A stretch of DNA of 64,000 bases. Source: Algiphilus aromaticivorans DG1253 (GTDB taxonomy: Bacteria; Pseudomonadota; Gammaproteobacteria; Nevskiales; Nevskiaceae). Location: contig NZ_JPOG01000001.1 of NCBI RefSeq assembly GCF_000733765.1, positions 1,674,001 to 1,738,000 on the forward strand, given 5' to 3'. A program made the translations under genes and the position numbers. The notes beneath the pieces are model-generated. The model was not told where the DNA came from and did not search any database. It worked only from the letters and a program-made list of their open reading frames with translations. Shown here in pieces: positions 36,283-46,027 of the stretch (the first letter of the stretch is position 1; every line of letters starts with the position of its first letter).

Positions 36283-39042
36283 ATGGAAAAGGCATTCGAG
36301 CCGCGCGGCATCGAGCAAAAGTGGCGCGCGCAGTGGGAACAGTCCGGTTGCTACGCCCCCGACGGCGAGGGCGAGCCGCACACCATCGTCATCCCGCCGC
36401 CGAATGTCACCGGCACCCTGCATATGGGGCACGCCTTCCAGCACGCCATCATGGACGCCATCACGCGTCACAAGCGCATGCAGGGCCGCGACGCGCTCTG
36501 GCTGCCCGGCACCGACCACGCCGGCATCGCAACGCAGATGGTCGTTGAGCGGCGCCTGGAGGCCGAAGGCAAGTCGCGTCACGACCTCGGGCGCGAACCC
36601 TTCCTGCAGGCCATCTGGGACTGGAAGGCGCAGAGCGGCGGCACCATCACCGAGCAGATCCGCCGCATGGGCAACTCGGTGGACTGGTCGCGCGAGCGCT
36701 TCACGATGGACGAAACCTGCTCGCGCGCCGTCACCGAAGCCTTTGTACGCCTCTACAACAACGATCTGATCTACCGCGGAACACGCCTGGTCAACTGGGA
36801 CCCACAGCTGGGCACCGCGATCTCGGATCTCGAAGTCGAGTCCGCAGAGGAAGACGGTCACCTTTGGCATTTTCGCTATCCGTTGGCCGACGGATCTGGC
36901 CATCTGACCGTAGCCACCACACGCCCCGAAACCATGCTGGGCGACACCGCCGTCGCGGTGCACCCCGAGGACGAGCGCTTCGCGCATCTTGTGGGCAAGC
37001 AGGTCATGCTACCGCTGGCCGAGCGGCCCATTCCCATCGTCGCCGACGATTTCGTCGAATCCGAGTTCGGCTCGGGCTGCGTCAAGATCACCCCGGCGCA
37101 CGACTTCAACGACTACGCTCTGGGTCTGCGCCACGATCTGCCGCAGATCAACATCCTGACACCGGACGCCCGCATCAGCGACGCCGCGCCAGCGGCGTAC
37201 GTCGGTCTCGACCGCTTCGAGGCCCGAGACAGGGTGGTCGCGGACATGGAGGCGCTGGGGCTGCTCGAACGCATCGACAAGCACAAGCTCATGGTGCCGC
37301 GTGGCGATCGCACCGGGGCGGTGGTCGAACCCTTCCTCACCGAGCAGTGGTTCGTGCGCGCCAAGCCCCTGGCCGATCGCGCCCTGGCCGCCGTCGAGGA
37401 CGGGCGCATGCGCTTCGTTCCCGGCAACTGGATCAACACCTATCGCCACTGGTTGGAGAACATCCAGGACTGGTGCATCTCGCGGCAGATCTGGTGGGGC
37501 CATCGCGTGCCCGCCTGGTACACCCCCGACGGGCAGGTGCTCGTCGGCCGCGACGAGCAAGAGGCGCGCGCCGCCGGCGGCATCGATGCCAGCGTGCCGC
37601 TATCGCGCGACGAGGATGTCTTCGACACTTGGTTCTCCTCGGCGCTGTGGCCCTTCTCGACACTGGGCTGGCCCGAGACGACCACCGATCTGGCGCGCCA
37701 CTACCCGGGCGACGTGCTGGTCACCGGCTTCGACATCATCTTCTTCTGGGTCGCGCGCATGGCCATGATGGGCCTGCACTTCATGGACGATGTGCCCTTC
37801 CGCGACATCTACATCACGGGCCTGGTGCGCGACGCCGACGGCGCCAAGATGAGCAAGTCCAAGGGCAATGTCATCGATCCGCTGGATCTCGTCGAAGGCA
37901 TCGGCGCCGACGAGCTGGTCGCGAAGCGCACGGCGGGCATGATGCAGCCGCGGAAGGCCAAGGCCATCGAGAAAATGACGCGCGAAGCCTACCCGGAGGG
38001 GCTGCAGGCCACCGGCGTCGACGCGCTGCGCTTCACTTTCTGCGCGCTGGCTTCGACCGGCCGCGACATCCGCTTCGATCCGAAGCGCGCCGAGGGCTAT
38101 CGCAACTTCTGCAACAAGATATGGAATGCCGCGCGCTTCGTGCTCATGCAGTGCGAGACCGAAGCGCTACCCGAGCAGGGCCAGGCCGTAACGCTGTCGG
38201 CGGCTGACCGCTGGATCGTCTCGCGCCTGCAGCGGGTCGAAACCGAGGTCGCGCAACACTTCAAGGACTATCGCTTCGATCTCATTGCGCAGACGCTCTA
38301 CCACTTCGTCTGGCACGAGTACTGCGACTGGTACCTGGAGCTGGCCAAACCGGCATTGAACGGACGCGACGTCGCCGCCCAGCGCGGCACGCGCCGTACA
38401 CTGCTGCTGGTGTTGGAGGCCATCCTGCGCCTGCTTCACCCGATCATGCCCTTCATCACGGAGGAGATCTGGCAGCGCATCGGCCCCCTTGCCGGCAAAG
38501 CCGGCGACAGCATCATGCGCCAGCCCTACCCCGAGGCTCAGCCGGAGAAGATTGACCCCGAAGCCGAGGGCGATATCGAATGGCTGCAGGGCTTCATCGT
38601 CGGCATCCGTAATATCCGTGGCGAGATGAATCTCGCCCCCGCGCTGGCGCTGCCGGTTTATCTGCGCGATGCCGCAGCCGGGGACGTCGAGCGCGTGCGG
38701 CGCATGCAGGCGTCGATCACAACCCTTGCCCGCGTCGAGCCCCCGCTCTTCCTGGAAGCGAGCGAAGAAGCGCCGCAGGCCGCCACCGCCCTGCTCGGCG
38801 ACATGAAGCTACTGGTGCCGATGAAGGGCCTGATCGACACCGAGGCTGAGCTGGCGCGTCTGGACAAGCGCGTCGCCAAGGCCGAGAAGGAGCTGGCCGG
38901 CCTGGATCAGCGCCTGGCCAACCCGGACTTCGCCAAGGCCCCCGAGCACGTCGTCCAGGGCGCCCGCGACCGGGCCGAGCAGTTGCGCGAAGACCTCGCA
39001 GCCCTGCGCGAACAGCGCGAGCGCGTGGCCGCCATCGCCTGA
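36283..39042 (+). CDS. valS: Valyl-tRNA synthetase
   Basis: This class I synthetase charges tRNA-Val in the cytoplasm. The 919 residues show the HIGH-type motif [14 protein letters not shown] at about 40-53, a CP1 editing domain (about 195-330), the KMSKS loop in [14 protein letters not shown] near residue 525, the anticodon-binding domain, and the C-terminal coiled coil ([20 protein letters not shown]). All parts of the family are present. The start context has GGCACAGGC upstream of the ATG. It ends just before the second inverted-repeat element. Confidence 0.97.
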   Translation: MEKAFEPRGIEQKWRAQWEQSGCYAPDGEGEPHTIVIPPPNVTGTLHMGHAFQHAIMDAITRHKRMQGRDALWLPGTDHAGIATQMVVERRLEAEGKSRHDLGREPFLQAIWDWKAQSGGTITEQIRRMGNSVDWSRERFTMDETCSRAVTEAFVRLYNNDLIYRGTRLVNWDPQLGTAISDLEVESAEEDGHLWHFRYPLADGSGHLTVATTRPETMLGDTAVAVHPEDERFAHLVGKQVMLPLAERPIPIVADDFVESEFGSGCVKITPAHDFNDYALGLRHDLPQINILTPDARISDAAPAAYVGLDRFEARDRVVADMEALGLLERIDKHKLMVPRGDRTGAVVEPFLTEQWFVRAKPLADRALAAVEDGRMRFVPGNWINTYRHWLENIQDWCISRQIWWGHRVPAWYTPDGQVLVGRDEQEARAAGGIDASVPLSRDEDVFDTWFSSALWPFSTLGWPETTTDLARHYPGDVLVTGFDIIFFWVARMAMMGLHFMDDVPFRDIYITGLVRDADGAKMSKSKGNVIDPLDLVEGIGADELVAKRTAGMMQPRKAKAIEKMTREAYPEGLQATGVDALRFTFCALASTGRDIRFDPKRAEGYRNFCNKIWNAARFVLMQCETEALPEQGQAVTLSAADRWIVSRLQRVETEVAQHFKDYRFDLIAQTLYHFVWHEYCDWYLELAKPALNGRDVAAQRGTRRTLLLVLEAILRLLHPIMPFITEEIWQRIGPLAGKAGDSIMRQPYPEAQPEKIDPEAEGDIEWLQGFIVGIRNIRGEMNLAPALALPVYLRDAAAGDVERVRRMQASITTLARVEPPLFLEASEEAPQAATALLGDMKLLVPMKGLIDTEAELARLDKRVAKAEKELAGLDQRLANPDFAKAPEHVVQGARDRAEQLREDLAALREQRERVAAIA

Positions 39043-39050
39043 TCCAGAAG

Positions 39051-39158
39051 AGAAGCGGCCACAGATGGCACAGATTCACTCAGATTAATCACCTGGTGAC
39101 GCTGACAAAGTCAGCGTCACCCAAACCATCCTGTCCATCTGTGAAATCTGTGGCTTCT
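39051..39158. repeat. Second MITE-like element with a strong central hairpin
   Basis: In the 126-bp gap between valS and the convergent patatin gene, GGCCACAGATGGCACAGATT at the left is mirrored by CCATCTGTGAAATCTGTGGC at the right, with AGAAGC/CTTCTT flanks. The core and termini resemble the element at 28525-28704. In its centre, 39095-39121 forms a perfect 12-bp stem with an AAA loop (GGTGACGCTGAC arm). It may also stop transcription from both sides. Confidence 0.7.
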
Positions 39159-39168
39159 TGCCGGAGAC

Positions 39169-40665
39169 TCACTCCGCCGCCTGCTGGCGCACCAGCCGCA
39201 GCGTGCGCGGTTTGCGCGTGAGCGGGCGGCGCTGGGCTTCCGGCGCCTCCAGCGTGGAGAGGCAGCGCTCCAAGGTCTGGCTGATCATAAGCTGGTTGCG
39301 CAACTGCGCCATGCGCGGCCAGGTGGCACGCTCGCCTTCCAGGATGAAGCGGCGAACATCGTCGATGCGCGGATTCGCCGTCACACGCATGAATCGCCAC
39401 AGACTGTTCTGCGGCATGATCGTAACGTTGCCGCGGTAGTTCTGATCGAGCATCGAGGCGGCGACATCCAGCGGCTTGCGCAGCGCGCCATCCGGCAGGC
39501 CGGAGCGCGCGATGTCGACCACGCTGCGCGACTGCTGCAGCAAGGTACCCATTGCAAGCTTGCGCAGCCCTGCCAGCCGACCGGCCCGCGGTCCTCCCTC
39601 GGCCCGACTCATGAAGGGGATAACGTGCGGATTGGTCTGGCTGACGACGAAGTGGTTGACGTTGTGCAGCCGCCGCAATCTCAGAATGGGGAGGTCGGAC
39701 TTCAGAGAACCATCGTTCCACTTCAACGCCGGCATGAAGGGCACGCGCGCACCACGAGCGTCGCGTGTCATGAGCATCACGGGCGGGAAGATCAGCGGCA
39801 CCGAGCAGGAAGCCGCCACCGCCTCGCGAATGCAGAGATAGGGAAAGGTCAGATGGTTGAGCAACCGCGGCGACTGGTTGCTGCCCGCCGGCGAGACCGT
39901 AATGTTGAGGCTGCGCCCGGAGGCCTCGAAGGCCTGCTCGAAGGTCAGATCCGGCACATTGGCCGCAATGGCACGACGCATCTGGGTAGGGTCCATCACC
40001 GAGCCAAAACGCAGCATGTCCGCGGGGCGCAGCGCGCGCCAGAAGCGGTAGTAGCTGTTCTCCGGATCGAGCAACGCCAGTGTTTCGTCCTCGTTGCGCG
40101 TCGACACGGCGGCTGCCACCACCGAGCCGGCACTGGAGCCGGACAGCACGCGCGGCAGCAGCCCCTCCAGATAGATCGCCTTGACCACACCGACGTGGAA
40201 GAGCCCCAGCGTTGCGCCACCTGAAAGCAGGAGACCGGACTGACCGAAGGAACGCGTGACATCGCGGAAGAACTTCAGCTTCTTGGCGTGCGGAAAATCC
40301 GGGAAACTGGTATCGGCGAGCCATTCCAGGGCCTCGGAGATGGTCTGCAGATACTGGTCGATAAGATTCTTGGTGCCGGTGCGCGCGTGGGCATAGAGCA
40401 CCGGATTGCCGATGTTGCCGATATTCCAGTGCAGACCCTGGCGCAGATAGTGCACCAGCGCCGGGATGTCGCCTTCGGCGCGCAGCTGCTGCAGCTGTCG
40501 CAAGCGCGAGCGCAGCAGACGCCAGTCGTAATCCTCACTGGCATCCTGCTCCATCCATTCATCGAGACCCTCGCGCTGATCCAGCACTGAGGCGGCCTCG
40601 TGCCAGACGGCATAGCTCTCGGCGTTGCGCATGGCCACGTCGGCTTCGCGCGCGATTCGATCCAT
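39169..40665 (-). CDS. DUF3336/patatin-domain lipase or phospholipase
   Basis: This 498-residue protein has an N-terminal helical DUF3336-like region (about 10-140, including RSRLRQLQQLRAEGDIPALVHYLRQGLHWN) and a patatin domain. The patatin domain has the oxyanion-hole segment SGGATLGLFHVGVVKA, the nucleophile Ser in LSGSSAGSVVAA, and the Asp of the dyad in LKWNDGSLKSD. This domain pair occurs in yeast Tgl3-5 and plant SDP1 triacylglycerol lipases and in many bacterial relatives. The C-terminus is basic with many Arg and no membrane segment. The substrate (storage lipid or phospholipid) is unknown. It is divergent from the moxR-like gene. Confidence 0.88.
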   Translation of the reverse strand: MDRIAREADVAMRNAESYAVWHEAASVLDQREGLDEWMEQDASEDYDWRLLRSRLRQLQQLRAEGDIPALVHYLRQGLHWNIGNIGNPVLYAHARTGTKNLIDQYLQTISEALEWLADTSFPDFPHAKKLKFFRDVTRSFGQSGLLLSGGATLGLFHVGVVKAIYLEGLLPRVLSGSSAGSVVAAAVSTRNEDETLALLDPENSYYRFWRALRPADMLRFGSVMDPTQMRRAIAANVPDLTFEQAFEASGRSLNITVSPAGSNQSPRLLNHLTFPYLCIREAVAASCSVPLIFPPVMLMTRDARGARVPFMPALKWNDGSLKSDLPILRLRRLHNVNHFVVSQTNPHVIPFMSRAEGGPRAGRLAGLRKLAMGTLLQQSRSVVDIARSGLPDGALRKPLDVAASMLDQNYRGNVTIMPQNSLWRFMRVTANPRIDDVRRFILEGERATWPRMAQLRNQLMISQTLERCLSTLEAPEAQRRPLTRKPRTLRLVRQQAAE

Positions 40666-40780
40666 CGGCCAGTTTGTCCCGGTAGTGACTATTCAACGCA
40701 TCCTGCGTCCATCCACCTTACAAGGCAAGCCGCAGCGGCATCGGTACACTCTGTCGCCGTTCTCTCACAGGAATTTCCCG

Positions 40781-41692
40781 ATGCAGAAAGCGGCCGAGCA
40801 AGCGCTCGCGGCCATAGACGCCATCATCCTGGGCAAGGCCGAGCAGACCCGGCTGGCCTTCTGCTGCCTGATCGCCGGCGGTCACCTGCTCATCGAGGAT
40901 CTACCCGGGGTCGGCAAGACGACGCTGGCGCACGGCCTGGCTCGAGTGCTCGGACTCGGCTATCAACGCATCCAGTTCACCAGCGACCTGCTGCCGGCGG
41001 ACATCCTGGGTGTGGCGGTCTTCGACAGCGCCAGCGGCGCCTTTCGCTTCGAGTCCGGCCCCATCTTCACGCAGCTGCTGCTCGCCGACGAGATCAACCG
41101 CGCCTCGCCCAAGACCCAGTCGGCCCTTCTGGAGGCCATGGAGGAGAGCCAGGTCACCGTCGAGGGCGCCACGCGCCCGCTGCCCGCGCCCTTCTTCGTC
41201 ATCGCCACGCAGAACCCGCGTGACCAGCTGGGCACCTACCCGCTGCCGGAATCGCAGCTCGACCGCTTCCTGATGCGCTTGTCGCTGGGTTATCCCCCCG
41301 CCGCCGCCGAGCGCCAGCTGCTACTCGACCCGGACCACCGCGACCTGCTCGCCGGGCAGACCGCCATACTCGACGAGGCCTCGGTGAAGGCGATGCAGGC
41401 CGCCACCCGCGCCGTGCACGTCGCACCGGCAGCGGCCGACTACATCCTCGCACTGGTCCAGTACACCCGCGACACCGCCGGACTCCGGCAGGGACTCTCA
41501 CCGCGCGGTGGTCTGGCCGTGCGCCGCGCCGCCCAGGCCTGGGCGTTGCTCGACGGACGCGACGCCGTGCTTCCCGAGGATATACAGCAGGTCTTTGCGG
41601 CCGTCGTCGGTCATCGCCTACAGCCACGCCCCGATAGCGCCGAGATACCGCCAACACCCGCGGAGATCCTGGCAGCCGTTCCCCTTCCCTGA
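40781..41692 (+). CDS. MoxR-family AAA+ ATPase
   Basis: The ATG at 40781, with AGGA upstream, gives 303 residues. The earlier in-frame ATG would overlap the start of the divergent patatin gene. Walker A is LPGVGKTTLAHG (residues 41-52), Walker B LLADEINRASPKTQSALLEAMEE, sensor 1 FFVIATQNP, and the C-terminal helical lid contains SPRGGLAVRRAAQAW. MoxR ATPases act as chaperones for partner proteins. The standard partners, a DUF58 protein and the transglutaminase TgpA, follow immediately, as in the Pseudomonas aeruginosa tgpA operon (PA2873-PA2875 region). Confidence 0.93.
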   Translation: MQKAAEQALAAIDAIILGKAEQTRLAFCCLIAGGHLLIEDLPGVGKTTLAHGLARVLGLGYQRIQFTSDLLPADILGVAVFDSASGAFRFESGPIFTQLLLADEINRASPKTQSALLEAMEESQVTVEGATRPLPAPFFVIATQNPRDQLGTYPLPESQLDRFLMRLSLGYPPAAAERQLLLDPDHRDLLAGQTAILDEASVKAMQAATRAVHVAPAAADYILALVQYTRDTAGLRQGLSPRGGLAVRRAAQAWALLDGRDAVLPEDIQQVFAAVVGHRLQPRPDSAEIPPTPAEILAAVPLP

Positions 41693-41697
41693 TCACC

Positions 41698-42684
41698 ATG
41701 ATTGGCCCGAGGGCGCTCGTAGAAGGCTGGCAGGATCGCTTCGAGGCTTGGCTGCTGAGACGAGTGCCACGCCAGCCCCTGCCCCAGCGCGTCGGCCGGC
41801 GGCGCGTCTACATCATGCCCACCCCCGCTGGCTACGCCTTCGCCGCCATGGTCTTCGCGCTGTGGCTGGGGGCGATGAATTACTCCAACAGCATGGGCTT
41901 CGCGCTCGCCTTTTTGCTGGCGGGCATCGGGTTGGTGGCCATGCACATGACGCACGCGAATCTGCTCGGCATCGAGTTGCGCGGCTGCGACGCACCGCCA
42001 GTGCACGCCGGCGAGACCGCCCGACTGCGCATCGACATCGGCCACACCGCAGGCAGCACGCGCGCCGCCATCGCTGCGGAATGGCCACGCGGTACGCCCG
42101 GCGGCGGTGACAGCACCGATTTGCCCGCTCACGGCAGCACCAGCCTTCGGCTGAGCCTCGACACCGAGCAGCGTGGCCGCCTGCTACTACCTCCGATCTC
42201 GCTGAGAACGCGCTTTCCACTCGGCCTGTTCCGCGCCTGGACCTGGATTCGCCCCGAGCTCGCGCTCACCGTCTACCCAGCGCCGATGGCGACACCGCTG
42301 CAGCCTGCGCCTGTGCAGGGCCAAGAGGGCGCACACAGCGACGGCCGCACGGGTCGCGACAGCTTCGACACGCTGCGCGACTACCGGCGCGGGGACACCC
42401 GGCACGATATCCACTGGAAGCGCCTTCCCAAGGACGGCAAACCGACCGTCAAGCAGTTCCACGACACCGCTGACAAGCGTCTGTGGCTGGACTGGGATGC
42501 CGTGATGGGCGACACCGAAGAGCGTCTGTCGCGGCTTTGCGCCCAAATTCTGGCCGCCGACACGCGCGGGCTGAGCCGGGGGCTGCGCCTACCCGACCAG
42601 GAGTTCGGCATCGATAGCGGCAGTGCACATCGCCACCGCTGCCTGCGCGCGCTGGCGCATTTCGGTACGGAGACTCAAGCGTGA
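41698..42684 (+). CDS. DUF58-domain membrane protein
   Basis: This 328-residue protein has two membrane helices (about residues 40-60 and 65-85) followed by a domain that contains the DUF58 signature DSFDTLRDYRRGDTRHDIHWKRL near residue 220. It starts 5 bp after moxR and overlaps tgpA by 4 bp (GTGA). DUF58 proteins have a von Willebrand factor A-like fold and are obligate neighbours of MoxR ATPases. The pair probably assembles or regulates the TgpA envelope enzyme. No catalytic residues are known for the family. Confidence 0.92.
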   Translation: MIGPRALVEGWQDRFEAWLLRRVPRQPLPQRVGRRRVYIMPTPAGYAFAAMVFALWLGAMNYSNSMGFALAFLLAGIGLVAMHMTHANLLGIELRGCDAPPVHAGETARLRIDIGHTAGSTRAAIAAEWPRGTPGGGDSTDLPAHGSTSLRLSLDTEQRGRLLLPPISLRTRFPLGLFRAWTWIRPELALTVYPAPMATPLQPAPVQGQEGAHSDGRTGRDSFDTLRDYRRGDTRHDIHWKRLPKDGKPTVKQFHDTADKRLWLDWDAVMGDTEERLSRLCAQILAADTRGLSRGLRLPDQEFGIDSGSAHRHRCLRALAHFGTETQA

Positions 42685-44750
42685 GCTTGAATACCGAAAG
42701 CCTCGACCAACGCCGCCTGACGCGCCTGCTTGCCGCCATCGCGCTGGTGCTGGCACCGCATGCCCTGCATCTGCCGCCCTGGCTCAGCCTGACGGTAGGC
42801 GCGCTGATCGCCTGGCGCTGGGGTAGCGCGCGTCACGGCTGGCCCCTGCCCGGCCGCTGGCTGCGTACCGTGCTCACGCTGGGCGCCTTCGCTGCCGTCT
42901 TCGTCACCTACGGCCGCAGTTCCGGGCAAGTGGCCGGCACGGCGCTGCTCTGCCTCCTCATCGGCCTCAAGCTCACTGAGCTGGAGGACCGCCGCGGCGC
43001 CACCGTCCTGCTGCTGCTGCTCTACTTCACGCTGTTCACGCATTTCTTGCGCGACCAAGCGATCTGGACGGTGGCGTGGATGATCGCTGCGGTCTGGCTG
43101 GTAACCGCCCTGCTCATCGACGGCCAGCGCCAGACACCACGCCCGGCGCGCGAAGACCTGAGCATGGCCGGCCGCGTGCTGTTGCTGGCGCTGCCGGTGA
43201 TGCTGCTGCTGTGGATCCTGTTTCCACGCATCCCCGGCCCACTCTGGGGAGCGCCCGTCAACCAGGGCGTGGGACGCACCGGTATCGATGAGCGCATGGC
43301 ACCGGGTGATATCGCGGAGCTCATCCAGTCCGACGCGGTCGCCTTCCGCGTCCGCTTCGACGACAACGCCCCGGCCAAGCCAGAGCGCTATTGGCGCGGC
43401 CCGGTGCTGTGGTACACCGACGGCCGCGAATGGCGGCCCCAGGCGGCAGCGCGCGCCCGCCCGCGACAAGGCGAGCCGCCCGCTGTCGACATCGCCGGGC
43501 CCGCCTTCGACTACGAGCTAACCATCGAGCCGCATCAGCTGGAGTACATCTTCGCGCTGGATCATGCCGCCCCCGGCACGCTGCCGGAAAAGCTGTCGCG
43601 CAACGCCGATGGAGCGGTGGTTGCCGAACAGAACATTCGCAACCGCAGCGCCTACCGACTGCGCAGCTACCCGGAGGCCCGGCTCGGCCAAACCCTCGAC
43701 GAAAGCGCGCGGCGACGGGCATTGCAGCTACCTGCCGAGGCCAATCCGCGCACGCGGGCACTGGCCGAGCGCTGGCGCATTCAGAACCCCGACCCCATGC
43801 AGATTGCCGGCCGTGCTCTGGAACGCTTCCGGCAAGAAGAATTCTTCTACACGCTATCGCCGCCGCCACTCGGCGCGAACAGCTTTGACGCCTTTCTCTT
43901 CGAGACACAGCGTGGCTTCTGCGAGCACTACGCCGGCAGTTTCGCCACGCTGATGCGCGCCGCGGGTGTACCGGCGCGCGTCGTGCTCGGCTATCAAGGC
44001 GGCAGCACCGCGCAGGTCGGCGACTATCTGATCGTGCGCCAGTCCGACGCCCATGCCTGGGTGGAGATCTGGGTGCGCCAACGTGGCTGGGTGCGTATCG
44101 ACCCCACCGCTGCAGTCGCCCCCAACCGCGTCGAACAGAACCTGGACAGCGCACTGGCCGAGGCCGGTGAGAGCCGCGCCTTCAGCTGGCAGCGCAGCCT
44201 GGAGATCGGCCGCTGGGTCACCGCGCGCTGGGACTTCCTGAACGCCCAGTGGAACCGCTGGGTGCTCGCCTACGGCCCCGAGCTTCAGCGCGCGCTGCTG
44301 TCGCGCGTCGGTCTGGGGGACTGGCAGCGGATGCTGCTGGCGCTTACCGGCCTGCTGGCCTTGCTGATGGGTGCCATCGCCCTGCTCGTCGTGCGCGATG
44401 CGCTGGCCGATCACCATACCGACCCACTGCAGCGCGAGTGGCTGCGCATCCTGGCGCGGCTGGGGCGTTCGGGGCTACCGGCGCAGCCCGCAGAAGGCCC
44501 GCGCGACTATGTGCAGCGCATCCGGCCGCAACTCCCGGTATCGGCGCAACGCGCGCTCAACGACGCCGCCGATGCCTATTTGCGCGCGCGGTATCAAGCG
44601 GTGACCTCGGCCGAGCGCGACGCACTGGCCAGCCGCGTACGCGATGCGCGCCACCGACTGCCGCCGCTGGTGCTGCGCCCGGCCATGGCTGCAGCGCACC
44701 GGCGTTTCAGCGCGCGCTTTGCGTCTCGGGGATCAGTTCGCAGGCCATGA
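42681..44750 (+). CDS. tgpA: TgpA-type membrane transglutaminase-like protein
   Basis: The 689-residue protein uses a GTG start. It has a DUF3488 membrane region of about five helices (residues 12-180), a periplasmic transglutaminase-like domain with a complete triad (Cys414 in RGFCEHYAGSF, His458 in SDAHAWVEIW, Asp474 in VRIDPTAAV), one further membrane helix (about 553-573) and a short cytoplasmic DUF4129-like tail. This matches Pseudomonas aeruginosa TgpA, which is essential there and thought to act on the cell wall. It closes the moxR-DUF58-tgpA operon. Its last 44 bp overlap the end of the convergent rimI gene. Confidence 0.92.
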   Translation: MSLNTESLDQRRLTRLLAAIALVLAPHALHLPPWLSLTVGALIAWRWGSARHGWPLPGRWLRTVLTLGAFAAVFVTYGRSSGQVAGTALLCLLIGLKLTELEDRRGATVLLLLLYFTLFTHFLRDQAIWTVAWMIAAVWLVTALLIDGQRQTPRPAREDLSMAGRVLLLALPVMLLLWILFPRIPGPLWGAPVNQGVGRTGIDERMAPGDIAELIQSDAVAFRVRFDDNAPAKPERYWRGPVLWYTDGREWRPQAAARARPRQGEPPAVDIAGPAFDYELTIEPHQLEYIFALDHAAPGTLPEKLSRNADGAVVAEQNIRNRSAYRLRSYPEARLGQTLDESARRRALQLPAEANPRTRALAERWRIQNPDPMQIAGRALERFRQEEFFYTLSPPPLGANSFDAFLFETQRGFCEHYAGSFATLMRAAGVPARVVLGYQGGSTAQVGDYLIVRQSDAHAWVEIWVRQRGWVRIDPTAAVAPNRVEQNLDSALAEAGESRAFSWQRSLEIGRWVTARWDFLNAQWNRWVLAYGPELQRALLSRVGLGDWQRMLLALTGLLALLMGAIALLVVRDALADHHTDPLQREWLRILARLGRSGLPAQPAEGPRDYVQRIRPQLPVSAQRALNDAADAYLRARYQAVTSAERDALASRVRDARHRLPPLVLRPAMAAAHRRFSARFASRGSVRRP

Positions 44751-45237
44751 CGAGCGCATCCTCGCGCCCGCCGCCCGCTTGCGGATAGTAGTCGCGACGC
44801 CGAGCCAGGACAGCGAAGCCCAGATCGGCGTAGAGGGCGATTGCGGACTGGTTGGAGGCGCGCACCTCCAGCAGCACGCGCCGCGCATCCGCCGCCGCCG
44901 CCTGGCGCAGCACATGGCGCACGAGCAGCCCACCCCAGCCGCGGCGCCGGGCCAGCGGTGCCACGGCAACATTCAGTAGGTGCGCCTCATCCATCGCCAA
45001 GGAGCTGATGGCAAAGGCGTCGACCTGCGGGCTTCGCACAGACGGCGGCGACTCTAGCAGCACCCAGCCGCTGTAGCCGGCGCGCAGGCAGTCCGCAAAC
45101 ATACCGCGGCTCCAGGGGGTCGGCTGACTGACTCGCTCGATGGCATGCACGGCGTCGAGATGCGCCTCTGCCATAGGCAAGAGGCGACCGCGGGCCGGTT
45201 CGCCCGCAAGCGTCTCGTCGTCAGCCGCCAGCGCCAT
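44707..45237 (-). CDS. rimI: Ribosomal protein S18-alanine N-acetyltransferase RimI
   Basis: RimI acetylates the N-terminal Ala of ribosomal protein S18. I take the ATG at 45237 (176 residues); the longer frame upstream is the shadow of the glycosylase gene. The GNAT acetyl-CoA site is RRRGWGGLLVRHVL near residue 105, preceded by AHLLNVAVAPLA, and the C-terminal ASNQSAIALYADLGFAVLARRRDYY is the RimI-typical end. Residues 1-30 are an extra N-terminal stretch. The start lies 17 bp inside the glycosylase gene, so the two are coupled. Confidence 0.88.
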   Translation of the reverse strand: MALAADDETLAGEPARGRLLPMAEAHLDAVHAIERVSQPTPWSRGMFADCLRAGYSGWVLLESPPSVRSPQVDAFAISSLAMDEAHLLNVAVAPLARRRGWGGLLVRHVLRQAAAADARRVLLEVRASNQSAIALYADLGFAVLARRRDYYPQAGGGREDALVMACELIPETQSAR

Positions 45238-46027
45238 CTTCTGCCAACAGGGCATGCACGCGCTTGAGATCCTGCCAAGCCTTGGCCTTCTCGTGTGGCG
45301 AACGCAGCAGATAGGCCGGGTGATAGCTAACCCACACCGGGACCTCTTCCTCACCGTAGTGATGCAACTTGCCGCGCAACCGCGCCAATGGCTCGGCGGT
45401 ATCGAGCAGCCGCTGCGCCGCGACACGACCCACGGCCAGGATGAGCTTGGGCTGGATCAGGCGGATCTGGGTGTCGAGGAAAGGCCGGCAGGCCGCCACT
45501 TCCTGCGGCTGCGGATCGCGATTGTTGGGCGGCCGGCATTTCACGACGTTGGCGATGTAGGTGTTGTCGCCGCGACTGTGGCCGATGGCCGCCAGCATCG
45601 CGTCCAGCAACTGCCCGGCACGACCGACGAAGGGCTCGCCACGGCGATCCTCCTCGGCGCCGGGGCCTTCGCCCACAATCATCAGCGGCGCCGCCTCCGC
45701 GCCCACACCGAAGACCGTCTGCGTGCGCGTGCCGGCCAGCGCGCAGCGCTGGCATTCGGCCACACAGCGCCGGGCTTCCTCCAGGCTATCGAGCTGCGGC
45801 ACGGGTTCCGGCTCGGGAGCCGCTGGCACAGGCGCTTCCGCGGTCGGAGCTGGCGCTGGCGCTGGATCCGATTGTCTGGCGGCCGGCGGTGGGCCGGCCG
45901 TTGGCCGCTCGATCCGCACCGACTGTCGCGCTTGCGGCGCCGGCGCCTCGAGGGGCGGCGACGCTTCGCGCAGAAAATCCCGGAGGCCGAGGGCCTCCAG
46001 ATAGCGCTGCCGCGCCGCCGCCGGCAT
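45221..46027 (-). CDS. Family 4 uracil-DNA glycosylase (iron-sulfur type)
   Basis: This 268-residue repair enzyme removes uracil from DNA. Motif 1 is GEGPGAEED at residues 119-127, the family 4 form, and motif 2 is VSYHPAYLLR. The four cluster cysteines are Cys92, Cys95, Cys164 and Cys180. Residues 23-78 are a Pro/Ala-rich disordered linker joining the short N-terminal helix to the catalytic domain. The phage SPO1 polymerase-associated homologues have a similar layout. Its ATG overlaps the leuA stop by one base (TGATG), so it is translated from the leuA message. Confidence 0.92.
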   Translation of the reverse strand: MPAAARQRYLEALGLRDFLREASPPLEAPAPQARQSVRIERPTAGPPPAARQSDPAPAPAPTAEAPVPAAPEPEPVPQLDSLEEARRCVAECQRCALAGTRTQTVFGVGAEAAPLMIVGEGPGAEEDRRGEPFVGRAGQLLDAMLAAIGHSRGDNTYIANVVKCRPPNNRDPQPQEVAACRPFLDTQIRLIQPKLILAVGRVAAQRLLDTAEPLARLRGKLHHYGEEEVPVWVSYHPAYLLRSPHEKAKAWQDLKRVHALLAEDGAGG

